Assembly: GCA_005791535.1 (NCBI GenBank) | Contig: SXWH01000161.1 | Span: 1 to 64,000, forward strand | Direction of reading: 5' to 3' | DNA: 64,000 bases | Source of the DNA: Verrucomicrobiaceae bacterium | Lineage (GTDB): Bacteria > Verrucomicrobiota > Verrucomicrobiia > Chthoniobacterales > Chthoniobacteraceae | Shown here: in pieces, positions 33,468 to 41,084 of the stretch | Numbering within the stretch: the first letter of the stretch is position 1 | Layout: every line of letters starts with the position of its first letter | Position numbers and translations under genes: made by a program | The notes under the pieces: model-generated | Seen by the model: the letters and a program-made list of their open reading frames with translations, nothing else | Databases searched by the model: none | What the model was told of the DNA's origin: nothing

Positions 33468-36400
33468 TTCGCGCGACTCTGCAGTGCGTTCGACAGAGCC
33501 TGGGCGATCGTCGCCTTCTGGTAGGGCTTGTTCACAATCTGCGCGATCCCCACCTTCCGGGCGGCATCCTCGTCCACAGCACCGCCGAATCCGGTGCACA
33601 GAATAATCGGAATATCCGCTCGTACGGCACGAATTCGCTGGGCAAGTTCCACGCCATTCATCCCCGGCATCGCAAAATCGGTGAACACGAGATCAAACGC
33701 ATCCGGGTTCGCGGTGATCGCATCCACGGCCGCATTCGGCGAATTGAACTCATCCACCGTGTAGCCGAGCATTTCGAGATACCGACGGGCGATGTTGAGC
33801 ACCGCCGGTTCGTCATCCACGAGGAGCACGTGTTCGTTGTTCCCCATGATCACAATCGATCGTGTTACGGGCTCGCTGGATCCGGACGGCGGATCGGTAA
33901 CCGGGAGGTAGATGGAGAATGTCGTACCCTCGCGAAGCCTGCTCTCGACGGTGATCAGGCCGTTGTGGCTGTCCACAATTCCCTGGACTACTGCCAAACC
34001 CAGACCGGTGCCTTTTCCGACACCTTTGGTCGTGAAAAACGGATCGAAGATGTGTTTTAGCGTGTGATCGTCCATGCCCGAGCCCGTGTCCGAGACCGAT
34101 ATGCGGACATACCTTCCGCGCGGAATCTTCGGATTTGCCGCGCAGAAGGCTGCATCGGCACGGAGGCGCTCCGCTTTGATCCGGATGGATCCGCCGCCGG
34201 GGCCGAGCGCCTGCGCGGAGTTGGTGCACAGATTCACAATCACGCGCTGGATTTGCGATGCGTCGGCGAGAACAAAGGGCAGTTCATCCGGCACCTGCAC
34301 ATCAATGGAAACCGTGGCAGGAATTCCCGACCGAAGCAGGGCGAGCGAGTCTTTGATGGCAGGTCCGACATTCAGCGGAGCCAGCGCTGCAGGCCGGCGG
34401 CGGCTGTAAGTGAGAATCTGCACAACGAGGTCGCGGGCGCGACTGCCTGCCGTCATGATATCATTCAAAAGGGGAGCAAGCCGGGGGTCCCGCCCGAACT
34501 CCATGTGAGCGAGTTCCGCGTTGCCCAGGATAGAGGTGAGGATGTTGTTGAAGTCGTGTGCAATACCTCCGGCGAGCCTGCCGATAGCCTCCACCTGAGT
34601 GGCCTGCTGCAATTGCTTTTCGAGCGTCGTGCGTGACTCCTGTTCACGCAAACGTGCTTCGCGAAGCCCGAGCCGGAACTTGCTGATCCGCCCGAATACG
34701 AAGCCGGCGACGCATAGCGCGCACAGAACCATCAGCGCACGGAACCAGGTGGTTTCCCAATACTCGGGCAGGATTGTAAAGCCGACGCTTGTCTGCGGGT
34801 CCAGCACCGCGCCGTCGGAACCAATCGCCCGAACGTTGAAACGGTGCTTCCCGGGAGGAAGGTCAAAGAACCGGAACACCCGCTCATTGTCCGCCTGCTG
34901 CCACTGAGCCCTTGTGCCTTCGAGGCTGAAATCGATCCTCACAAATTCCGGTTTGCTGAGGCTGGGGACGGTGCACCGCACGGTGATATTTCGCGTGCCC
35001 TTCGGGATGACCACGTTGTCCCGGTTTGCTGCCGTCACTGGTATGGCAAGGCGCTCTGCACGGAATTCCTCAATGATCGCGGGAACGTCGTACGCCGGCA
35101 TCGAGATTCTGTCCGGTTTCGTTCCCACCGCCCCCTTGTGGCTGGCAAACCAAAGCGTTCCGTCCGGCTCACGCGCCGCCGTAGGCTGGTATCCCCGACG
35201 AAACAGGTCCGACGGAAGTCCGTCTCCACGGTTGAAAATCTGACTCTGCAAGTGCGGCTTTTTCCCCGTCGCAACAGCCTCCAGCGAGTGGCGGGGAATT
35301 CGCAGAAGGCCGTTCTCCGTCGACAGCCACAAGTCCCGGGCCGTCGGCACAATCGCTCCGATTGATCCTCTCGGGAGCCTGCTATCCGCGTTGAATACGA
35401 AAACCTGCGCACCGTCGACGCGCACAAGTCCGACTTTCTCCACGGCAATCCAAAGCGGACCCGCTGCCTCGCTAGCCAGAGCCAGCGGCGTCCCGGCGGG
35501 AATCTGGAATGGTGCCGGGATCGCCTGACCTCCGCGGACCAGATACACGCCCGCATCGTGAATCGCCACGATGGTGCCGTCGGCCCGCTGTGCAATTCCG
35601 CGGACATTGCGCAAGGTCGCAGCCCCGCTCGCCGGGAGCGGCGCAATAACCCCGTCCTTCCATGTAAACACGCCGGTTTCACAACCTATCCACACGCTGC
35701 CATCCATCGTTTCGTAAAGTGACCGCACGAGCTTCGCGACGTCCGGCGGCGAGGGAATCGCCGTCGTCTGGCCGTCCGAAACGAGAAACAGCCCGTGCGA
35801 TGCGACGGCCGCAATCGCGCGTCCATCGCGCAGGGCGAGTACCGATGTCACGCGCGCCCGCGCATCCAACGCGCCATCCGCCGTGACAATGCGACGCGAG
35901 GCTACGCCATTCTCGACGCCCACCAGCCCGTTGCCTTCCGTGCCCAACAGCACACGCCCGGGACCGGTCACGGCGATGGAGTTCACCATCGTGCCTGAAA
36001 GGCTTCCCGACTCACCAAGCAACACGGTGAAATTCGCGGGCTTGAATCTCGCAATCCCCGCACCAGCAGTGCCCACGATGACGTTCCGCTCGCGATCTTC
36101 AAAAATGCACGTTACCTGCGGGCGCAGCATCTCCCGATTGCCCGCCGACTCCAGCATCCGCCCATCCGCCGTGCGGACATGCAGGCCGTTGCTCTGGCTC
36201 CCAAACCACACGTTACCACCGGAGTCCTCGAGCATTTGCAGCGGCTCCACCCGCATCCCGACAGGAAGCGGCACCGTCTTCAAAAGACCGGCACGCGAGT
36301 AAAGCCTCAGTTCCTTGCCAGTCGAAATCCACACTCCGTCCGGCCCTCCCGGTGTAAGGGACTCCGCCGACGTATCGACAGGAAGATTCCGGTCCGCCGC

Positions 36401-37045
36401 AATCCACTCCTCATCCACGCGAATCCAGAGTGACGTCCGGGTCGCCATCCACAACTTCCCGTCGCGCGCGTGCCTCGCCTGAAGCGTGGGCAGCGCAGCA
36501 GCACCGGCCGGAAGCGGCAACGGCACAAGCTTTCCATTCCGAAAAGCCAGCAGCCGCATGCCCGCAACTGCAACCAACTCCCCGCCGCCGTGCTGCGTAA
36601 AGGACCGCACCGTATCCGCAGCTTCCCAACCGTCGTCCGCGCCGAATTTCCGCCAGACATCACTCTCCATGACGTAAAGCGACTTGTCGGTTGATGAACA
36701 CCATAACCGCCCGCCCGCGTCGGCAAATGTCGCGAGCGAACGCAGCGGGCTTGCCATCAACGGCACGCTCGTCCCGGAAAAACTCTTCGCACGGGCTCCG
36801 TCGAACCGCACTATCGAGTCCTGCGCAGCGAGCCACACGTATCCATTCCGCGTTTGCGTAATGGCCTTGACGGAGGTCGGAAGAATCCCCTCCGCCGTTT
36901 CCCACATTCGGAACATGAAGCGCCCCTCCAAACCCTCGGCAATCTGCTCCCCTTCCCGTTCCGCTCGGACGAAGGGACTCAACGAAATCATCAGCAATAT
37001 CGCAGTGACGATGGCGTGGCGGAGTTTGAGGACAGAAACTTTCAC
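33464..37045 (-). CDS. Hybrid two-component sensor kinase with propeller sensor and receiver domain
   Basis: A 1193-residue membrane protein. A GTG start gives a signal peptide (about 1-28). The periplasmic part (about 30-690) is built of repeated two-component regulator propeller blades (for example GYVWLAAQDSIVRFDGA, GNVWFGSQSNGLHV and GPLWIAVEKVGLVRVDG), followed by a Y_Y_Y Ig-like domain, a membrane helix (766-785) and a coiled coil. Then come the HisKA box GGIAHDFNNIL (phosphorylated His830), the HATPase core (VNLCTNSAQAL, VSDTGSGM, GKGTGLGLA) and a C-terminal receiver (1072-1193) with phospho-acceptor Asp1123 in DLVFTDFAMPG. Unlike Bacteroides HTCS it lacks a DNA-binding domain, so a separate phosphotransfer partner is needed; none is adjacent. 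Sensing of a glycan fragment is likely. Confidence 0.93.
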   Translation of the reverse strand: MKVSVLKLRHAIVTAILLMISLSPFVRAEREGEQIAEGLEGRFMFRMWETAEGILPTSVKAITQTRNGYVWLAAQDSIVRFDGARAKSFSGTSVPLMASPLRSLATFADAGGRLWCSSTDKSLYVMESDVWRKFGADDGWEAADTVRSFTQHGGGELVAVAGMRLLAFRNGKLVPLPLPAGAAALPTLQARHARDGKLWMATRTSLWIRVDEEWIAADRNLPVDTSAESLTPGGPDGVWISTGKELRLYSRAGLLKTVPLPVGMRVEPLQMLEDSGGNVWFGSQSNGLHVRTADGRMLESAGNREMLRPQVTCIFEDRERNVIVGTAGAGIARFKPANFTVLLGESGSLSGTMVNSIAVTGPGRVLLGTEGNGLVGVENGVASRRIVTADGALDARARVTSVLALRDGRAIAAVASHGLFLVSDGQTTAIPSPPDVAKLVRSLYETMDGSVWIGCETGVFTWKDGVIAPLPASGAATLRNVRGIAQRADGTIVAIHDAGVYLVRGGQAIPAPFQIPAGTPLALASEAAGPLWIAVEKVGLVRVDGAQVFVFNADSRLPRGSIGAIVPTARDLWLSTENGLLRIPRHSLEAVATGKKPHLQSQIFNRGDGLPSDLFRRGYQPTAAREPDGTLWFASHKGAVGTKPDRISMPAYDVPAIIEEFRAERLAIPVTAANRDNVVIPKGTRNITVRCTVPSLSKPEFVRIDFSLEGTRAQWQQADNERVFRFFDLPPGKHRFNVRAIGSDGAVLDPQTSVGFTILPEYWETTWFRALMVLCALCVAGFVFGRISKFRLGLREARLREQESRTTLEKQLQQATQVEAIGRLAGGIAHDFNNILTSILGNAELAHMEFGRDPRLAPLLNDIMTAGSRARDLVVQILTYSRRRPAALAPLNVGPAIKDSLALLRSGIPATVSIDVQVPDELPFVLADASQIQRVIVNLCTNSAQALGPGGGSIRIKAERLRADAAFCAANPKIPRGRYVRISVSDTGSGMDDHTLKHIFDPFFTTKGVGKGTGLGLAVVQGIVDSHNGLITVESRLREGTTFSIYLPVTDPPSGSSEPVTRSIVIMGNNEHVLLVDDEPAVLNIARRYLEMLGYTVDEFNSPNAAVDAITANPDAFDLVFTDFAMPGMNGVELAQRIRAVRADIPIILCTGFGGAVDEDAARKVGIAQIVNKPYQKATIAQALSNALQSRAN

Positions 37046-37092
37046 AAAATCAGTAACAGGGCGGTCTATTACAGACTCAGCCCGCAGGCGGA

Positions 37093-37131
37093 AATGAAAA
37101 AGCCCGCCGTTTTACCAGCGGGCTTTTCATT
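37093..37131 (-). terminator. Rho-independent terminator between oxidoreductase and sensor kinase
   Basis: Arms AATGAAAA-GCCCGC (37093-37107, one bulged A) and GCGGGC-TTTTCATT (37118-37131) form a long hairpin with a T run on the minus strand. It ends the exported oxidoreductase transcript (stop at 37156) and separates it from the sensor kinase gene downstream. Confidence 0.85.
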
Positions 37132-37155
37132 AAATCGGCGGTCTGTTGCTGCGCG

Positions 37156-38496
37156 TTACGCGGGCAGTTTGTAACGCCCCGGAACCGCGATAACCGGCTC
37201 TGGCGGCGCGGCGTCGAGCTTGATCGTGTCGATGTTCGCCGGCACCCACGACTCCTTGGAATTGATTGCGTCCTCCCACTCAATGGTGCGACCACTGTAG
37301 GCGCTCATGCGGCCCATGATGGCGACCATGGAACTGTGCGCGAGCTGTTCGCCGTTGTTGACGGGCTTGCCGGCGCGGATGCTCTGGATGAGCTCAAGGT
37401 GCTCCTGCACATACATTTCGTTCCGCGGTCCTTCGACTCCGCCCTCGCCACCGTTTTTCTCATAGAACCAGCGGTCGCCGTTCGTTTTCTCCAAAACGTG
37501 CAGCGGCTTGAAGCCGTTTACCTGGCCTTTTCCGTCCGCGCCCACGATGTAGTCGGCGTTCTCGTTCGAGCAGCCCGCCTGCTGACGGCAGAAGATAAAG
37601 CCGCGCCCGCCGTTCGGGAATTCATACATCACGCCGAAGTTGTCGAACACGTTGCCGAATTCCTTCTCCACGCGCTGGACGCGACCACCCAGCGCTGTGC
37701 ATCGCACGGGCGGCGCGTCTTTAAATGCCCAGTTCATCTTGTCCACGCTATGCACCGCCTGCTCGACGAGAATATCGCCGCTCAGCCACGTGTAATAGAG
37801 CCAGTTCCGAAGCTGATACTCGAGGTCCGTCCAGCCAGCCTGACGCTCCTTCGGCTGCCATGGGCTGCTCGTAAGATACGTGCCGTAATAAGCACGGATA
37901 TCACCGATGTATCCCTCGTGCAGCTTCTTCCAGGTCGCGCGTTCGGCCACGTTGAAGCGCCAGCAGAAGCCGGTCTGAATCGCGAGGTTTTTCTCCTTCG
38001 CCTTCTTCACTGCTTCCAGCGCGTGGCGAATCGAGGGCGCGTCAACACCGAGTGGCTTCTCGCAGAACACGTGCTTCCCGGCGTTGATGGCCTTGTGCAG
38101 ATGCGCCGGACGGAAGCCCGGAGGCGTCGTGAGGAAAACGATATCGATATCCGTCGCGAGCACGCGGTCGATCGCATCGAGGCCCACGAACTTGTTCGAG
38201 TCCGGCACCTTCACCTGCTTCTCGAATTTCGCGGAGATATTCTTGTGGCTCGCCTCCAGTTTCGCGGCGTCCACATCGCCCATCGCGACGAGTTCCACAT
38301 ATGGGTCGGCCTTCATGGAATCGACGAGCGCGCCGGAGCCGCGACCGCCGCAACCGACGATGCCGATGCGCACAGCCTTCGCAGCCTGGGCGTTGACGAT
38401 ATGAGGGAAGCTGCTCACGAGTGCCGCGCCCGCCAGACCGGCGGATCCGTTGCGGAGAAATGAGCGGCGGGATACTGGATGGATAGGTGTTTTCAT
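37156..38496 (-). CDS. Tat-exported Gfo/Idh/MocA-family oxidoreductase
   Basis: A 446-residue exported dehydrogenase. The N-terminus has the twin-arginine motif SRRSFLRNGSAGLAG, with cleavage near IVNAQA (residue about 38). The Rossmann motif is VRIGIVGCGGRGSG, the EKP motif is VFCEKPLGVD and the catalytic-domain signature is GDILVEQAVHSVDKMNWAF. This subtype (MDRG, PHI..NAQ, W-rich middle) is very common in Planctomycetes and Verrucomicrobia, often next to sugar-degradation genes. It ends at the strong hairpin terminator at 37093. Its promoter lies in the 152-bp divergent gap to the gene at 38649. Confidence 0.92.
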   Translation of the reverse strand: MKTPIHPVSRRSFLRNGSAGLAGAALVSSFPHIVNAQAAKAVRIGIVGCGGRGSGALVDSMKADPYVELVAMGDVDAAKLEASHKNISAKFEKQVKVPDSNKFVGLDAIDRVLATDIDIVFLTTPPGFRPAHLHKAINAGKHVFCEKPLGVDAPSIRHALEAVKKAKEKNLAIQTGFCWRFNVAERATWKKLHEGYIGDIRAYYGTYLTSSPWQPKERQAGWTDLEYQLRNWLYYTWLSGDILVEQAVHSVDKMNWAFKDAPPVRCTALGGRVQRVEKEFGNVFDNFGVMYEFPNGGRGFIFCRQQAGCSNENADYIVGADGKGQVNGFKPLHVLEKTNGDRWFYEKNGGEGGVEGPRNEMYVQEHLELIQSIRAGKPVNNGEQLAHSSMVAIMGRMSAYSGRTIEWEDAINSKESWVPANIDTIKLDAAPPEPVIAVPGRYKLPA

Positions 38497-38648
38497 TTGG
38501 ACGGTATATTGGAAAGAGCGGCGAATCTAGCGGAGCCCGGATTTTTGTCGAGCGCAGGTTCGCCGCGTCCGTGGAGAACCCGCGACTCCGCCGGAACTTT
38601 GGCACTGCGCGCTGGAAATCTTCGCGGTCACCGCTAACGTCGCCGCCA

Positions 38649-39404
38649 ATGTCGCGCGCCGCTCTTGCTGGTTTACTGGTCCTGTCCACGGTTTCATTTG
38701 CTGAAAACAGCACCGCCATTTCGGCGATGAAGCTAATCCCAAAGGATGCAGCGAAGCGCCTCGCCCGCATCGAGGCCCGCGAAGGCACACCGTGGCCGGA
38801 GCGCTGGTATTTCCTCGTCCACGACCCCGCCCTTCCCCGCGGACTCCGTGAATTCGCAGTCGCCGACGGCGGGCTCAAGGCAAACCGCTCGCTCTCGCAG
38901 TTTGCGGACATCATCAAGCCTGCCGAGGTGATCGGCGCGGACGCCGTGAAAATCGACAGCGATGCCGTCTCCGCAATCGCCGCACGCTACACCGTCGCAA
39001 ACGGAATGCGGATGGGCGCTCTCAATTACGAACTCGGCAAATACGGCGAAGGTGCGACGCCTGCGTGGCGAATCGGCGTGGAAAATCCCGCCGGCGATCC
39101 GCTGGGAATCCTCATCATCAATGCACGCACCGGCACCGTCGAGCGACATGATGGATTCGACAAGCAGCCCACCGAAGCCGCCGCGCCACCAAAGCCCGTC
39201 AAACCGACGCCGACGCCGACGCCAACGCCCGCGCCCGCGAAACCAGTCGCCACCACCAAGCCGGCAGCCACACCCACACCCACGCCCACGCCGCTGAAGC
39301 CATTCGTAATTACACGACCCGCAGCGACGCCCGCGCCGACGCCGCGTCCCAACGCCATCAAACGCATCGGCGGCTCCGTCAAAAAACTATTCGGCAACGA
39401 ATAA
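38649..39404 (+). CDS. Secreted protein with PepSY-like body and Pro/Thr tail
   Basis: A 251-residue exported protein of unknown function. Signal peptide MSRAALAGLLVLSTVSFAEN. Residues about 30-165 form a compact region with two motifs resembling PepSY-type domains (PAWRIGVENPAGDPLGILII, ARTGTVERHDGF). From about 175 it turns into a Pro/Thr/Ala repeat tail (TPTPTPTPAPA), and it ends with a basic motif (IKRIGGSVKKLFGNE) that could bind membrane or nucleic acid. The start is the ATG at 38649, just before the signal peptide. The stop and next start share one base (TAATG, 39402-39406). The Pro/Thr tail is probably an extended cell-wall or periplasm-spanning linker. Confidence 0.65.
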   Translation: MSRAALAGLLVLSTVSFAENSTAISAMKLIPKDAAKRLARIEAREGTPWPERWYFLVHDPALPRGLREFAVADGGLKANRSLSQFADIIKPAEVIGADAVKIDSDAVSAIAARYTVANGMRMGALNYELGKYGEGATPAWRIGVENPAGDPLGILIINARTGTVERHDGFDKQPTEAAAPPKPVKPTPTPTPTPAPAKPVATTKPAATPTPTPTPLKPFVITRPAATPAPTPRPNAIKRIGGSVKKLFGNE

Positions 39405-40777
39405 TGAACCTCGCCCAATCGCTCCGCAAAATCCTCGGTCCCGGCATCGTCGCGTCCGACGAGCCGACACTCACCGCACACGCAAAGGACCGTTGGTTTG
39501 CATCGCGCCAGCCCGATGTCGTGGTGCTCGCAAAAAAGCGCGCGCACGTTGAAAAAACACTCCGCTTTGCCAGCGAACACCGCATCCCCGTGACAACGCG
39601 TGGCGCAGGCTACGGCTACGTCGGCGGCTGCGTGCCATCGCATGGCGGCATCGTCCTGAGCGTTGCACCAATGAACCGCATCGTGGAAATCAACACCGCC
39701 GACGGCGTCGCAGTCGTGGAGCCCGGCGTCATCACTGGCGACCTCCAGGACGCCGTCCGCAAACTCGGCTGGTTCTACCCGCCCGACCCCGCATCGCTGC
39801 GCGATTGCAGCATCGGCGGCAACATCGCCACCAACGCCGGTGGACCGCGCTGTTTAAAATACGGCGTCACGCGTAACTACGTCCTCGGCCTCGAAGTCGT
39901 GATCGACGACGGCCGCGAGCTCAACTGCGGCGGACGCACTCACAAAAACAAACAAGGCTTCGATTTGATCGGCAACTTCGTCGGCAGCGAAGGTCTGCTC
40001 GGCGTGGTGACAAAAGCGACGCTGCGCATCCTGCCGCATCCGCCCGCGCGCTCCACGCTCGCCGCGAGCTTCCGCACTTTCCGCGAAGCTGCGGATGCCG
40101 TGCAGCGTATTTTCGCCGCAGGCTATCTGCCGAGCGCGTTGGAAATCGCCGATCCCTTCACGCTGAAAAGCGCGCGCGAATATCTGGGACGCGAAATCAC
40201 TCCCGGCGCAAAGTCGCTCGTGCTCGTGGAGCTCGACGGGCACGAAAAGTCCGTCCGCAGCGAAACCACCGATCTCAAAAAGCGCATCGACGCGATGGGC
40301 GCTATTGCCGTCCTCACCGCACACGGCGACGAACAGTGCGAAAAACTCTGGGGCCTGCGCCGCGCGTACAGCGCATCGCTCAAGGCCACCGGCCTCACGA
40401 AGCTGAATGAAGACATCGTCGTCCCGCGCGGCAAACTCGTGGAGCTCGCGGAATTCGGCGAGCGGCTGGCAAAGAAACATGACTTCCCCGTCGCGTGCTT
40501 CGGCCACGCGGGCGATGGAAATATCCACGTCAACATCATGGCCGCGAACTATCACGAGCAGCCAAAGATCAAAGCGGCCGTGGACCGCGCGCTCGACGAG
40601 CTTTTCAAATGGGTGCTCAAAGCCGGCGGCGTCATCACCGGCGAACACGGCATCGGCCTCGCGAAGAAACGCTGGTGGCCGCTCGCCGTGAACGAAACCG
40701 GACGCGACATCCACGCCGCGCTGAAAAGAGCCTACGACCCCAAAGGCATTTTGAATCCCGGCAAGTTTGTCGGGTAG
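39404..40777 (+). CDS. glcD: FAD-linked 2-hydroxyacid oxidase, GlcD type
   Basis: A 457-residue flavoprotein of the FAD-binding type-4 (VAO/PCMH) family. The FAD-binding loop TTRGAGYGYVGGCVPSHGGI, FYPPDPASLRDCSIGGNIATN and the C-terminal FAD-oxidase end (GDGNIHVNIM, ITGEHGIGLAKK, YDPKGILNPGKFVG) are all present and typical of glycolate oxidase GlcD and D-lactate dehydrogenases. GlcE and GlcF partners are not adjacent, so it may act alone or with distant subunits. It probably oxidises D-lactate or glycolate with electrons passed to the quinone pool. Start chosen by overlap (TAATG) with the preceding gene. Confidence 0.93.
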   Translation: MNLAQSLRKILGPGIVASDEPTLTAHAKDRWFASRQPDVVVLAKKRAHVEKTLRFASEHRIPVTTRGAGYGYVGGCVPSHGGIVLSVAPMNRIVEINTADGVAVVEPGVITGDLQDAVRKLGWFYPPDPASLRDCSIGGNIATNAGGPRCLKYGVTRNYVLGLEVVIDDGRELNCGGRTHKNKQGFDLIGNFVGSEGLLGVVTKATLRILPHPPARSTLAASFRTFREAADAVQRIFAAGYLPSALEIADPFTLKSAREYLGREITPGAKSLVLVELDGHEKSVRSETTDLKKRIDAMGAIAVLTAHGDEQCEKLWGLRRAYSASLKATGLTKLNEDIVVPRGKLVELAEFGERLAKKHDFPVACFGHAGDGNIHVNIMAANYHEQPKIKAAVDRALDELFKWVLKAGGVITGEHGIGLAKKRWWPLAVNETGRDIHAALKRAYDPKGILNPGKFVG

Positions 40778-40788
40778 CGGGCGAGAAC

Positions 40789-41070
40789 ATGAACACACTC
40801 GTCATATTTGCAGCGGCCGCTTGCCTTCTCTCAGGTTGCGGAACGATTAACAGTAGTCGAGAGCGCCAGACCTTGGCCGTTGCCCAAGACCTCCAAGCCA
40901 ACGGCAAGTCGTCTAAGTACTTCCATGAAGCAAGCCTCTGGTCCGACGTGCCAGGCACGCCAGTTAAAATCATCACGAAGAAACCAATCCGAGTGTCATT
41001 TTACCATTGGCCCTTGGGGCCTCGTCAGATTCTGAACCTTGAATCTGGAGAATGGAGTTACCGAGAATGA
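40789..41070 (+). CDS. Small lipoprotein of unknown function
   Basis: A 93-residue protein with lipoprotein signal MNTLVIFAAAACLLSGCGT (LSGC lipobox, Cys at residue 17). The mature part has no recognised domain; it ends LGPRQILNLESGEWSYRE. Codon use is more AT-rich than the genes around it. It starts 11 bases after the glcD stop. A possible ATG start of the beta-helix gene overlaps its stop by ATGA (41067-41070). Confidence 0.6.
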   Translation: MNTLVIFAAAACLLSGCGTINSSRERQTLAVAQDLQANGKSSKYFHEASLWSDVPGTPVKIITKKPIRVSFYHWPLGPRQILNLESGEWSYRE

Positions 41071-41084
41071 AACGGGGAGCACAT

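Noticed and set aside
39202-39300. CRISPR-like or regulatory repeats
   Set aside because: The GC-rich repeats encode the Pro/Thr tail of the secreted protein at 38649-39404; they are coding low complexity without spacers.
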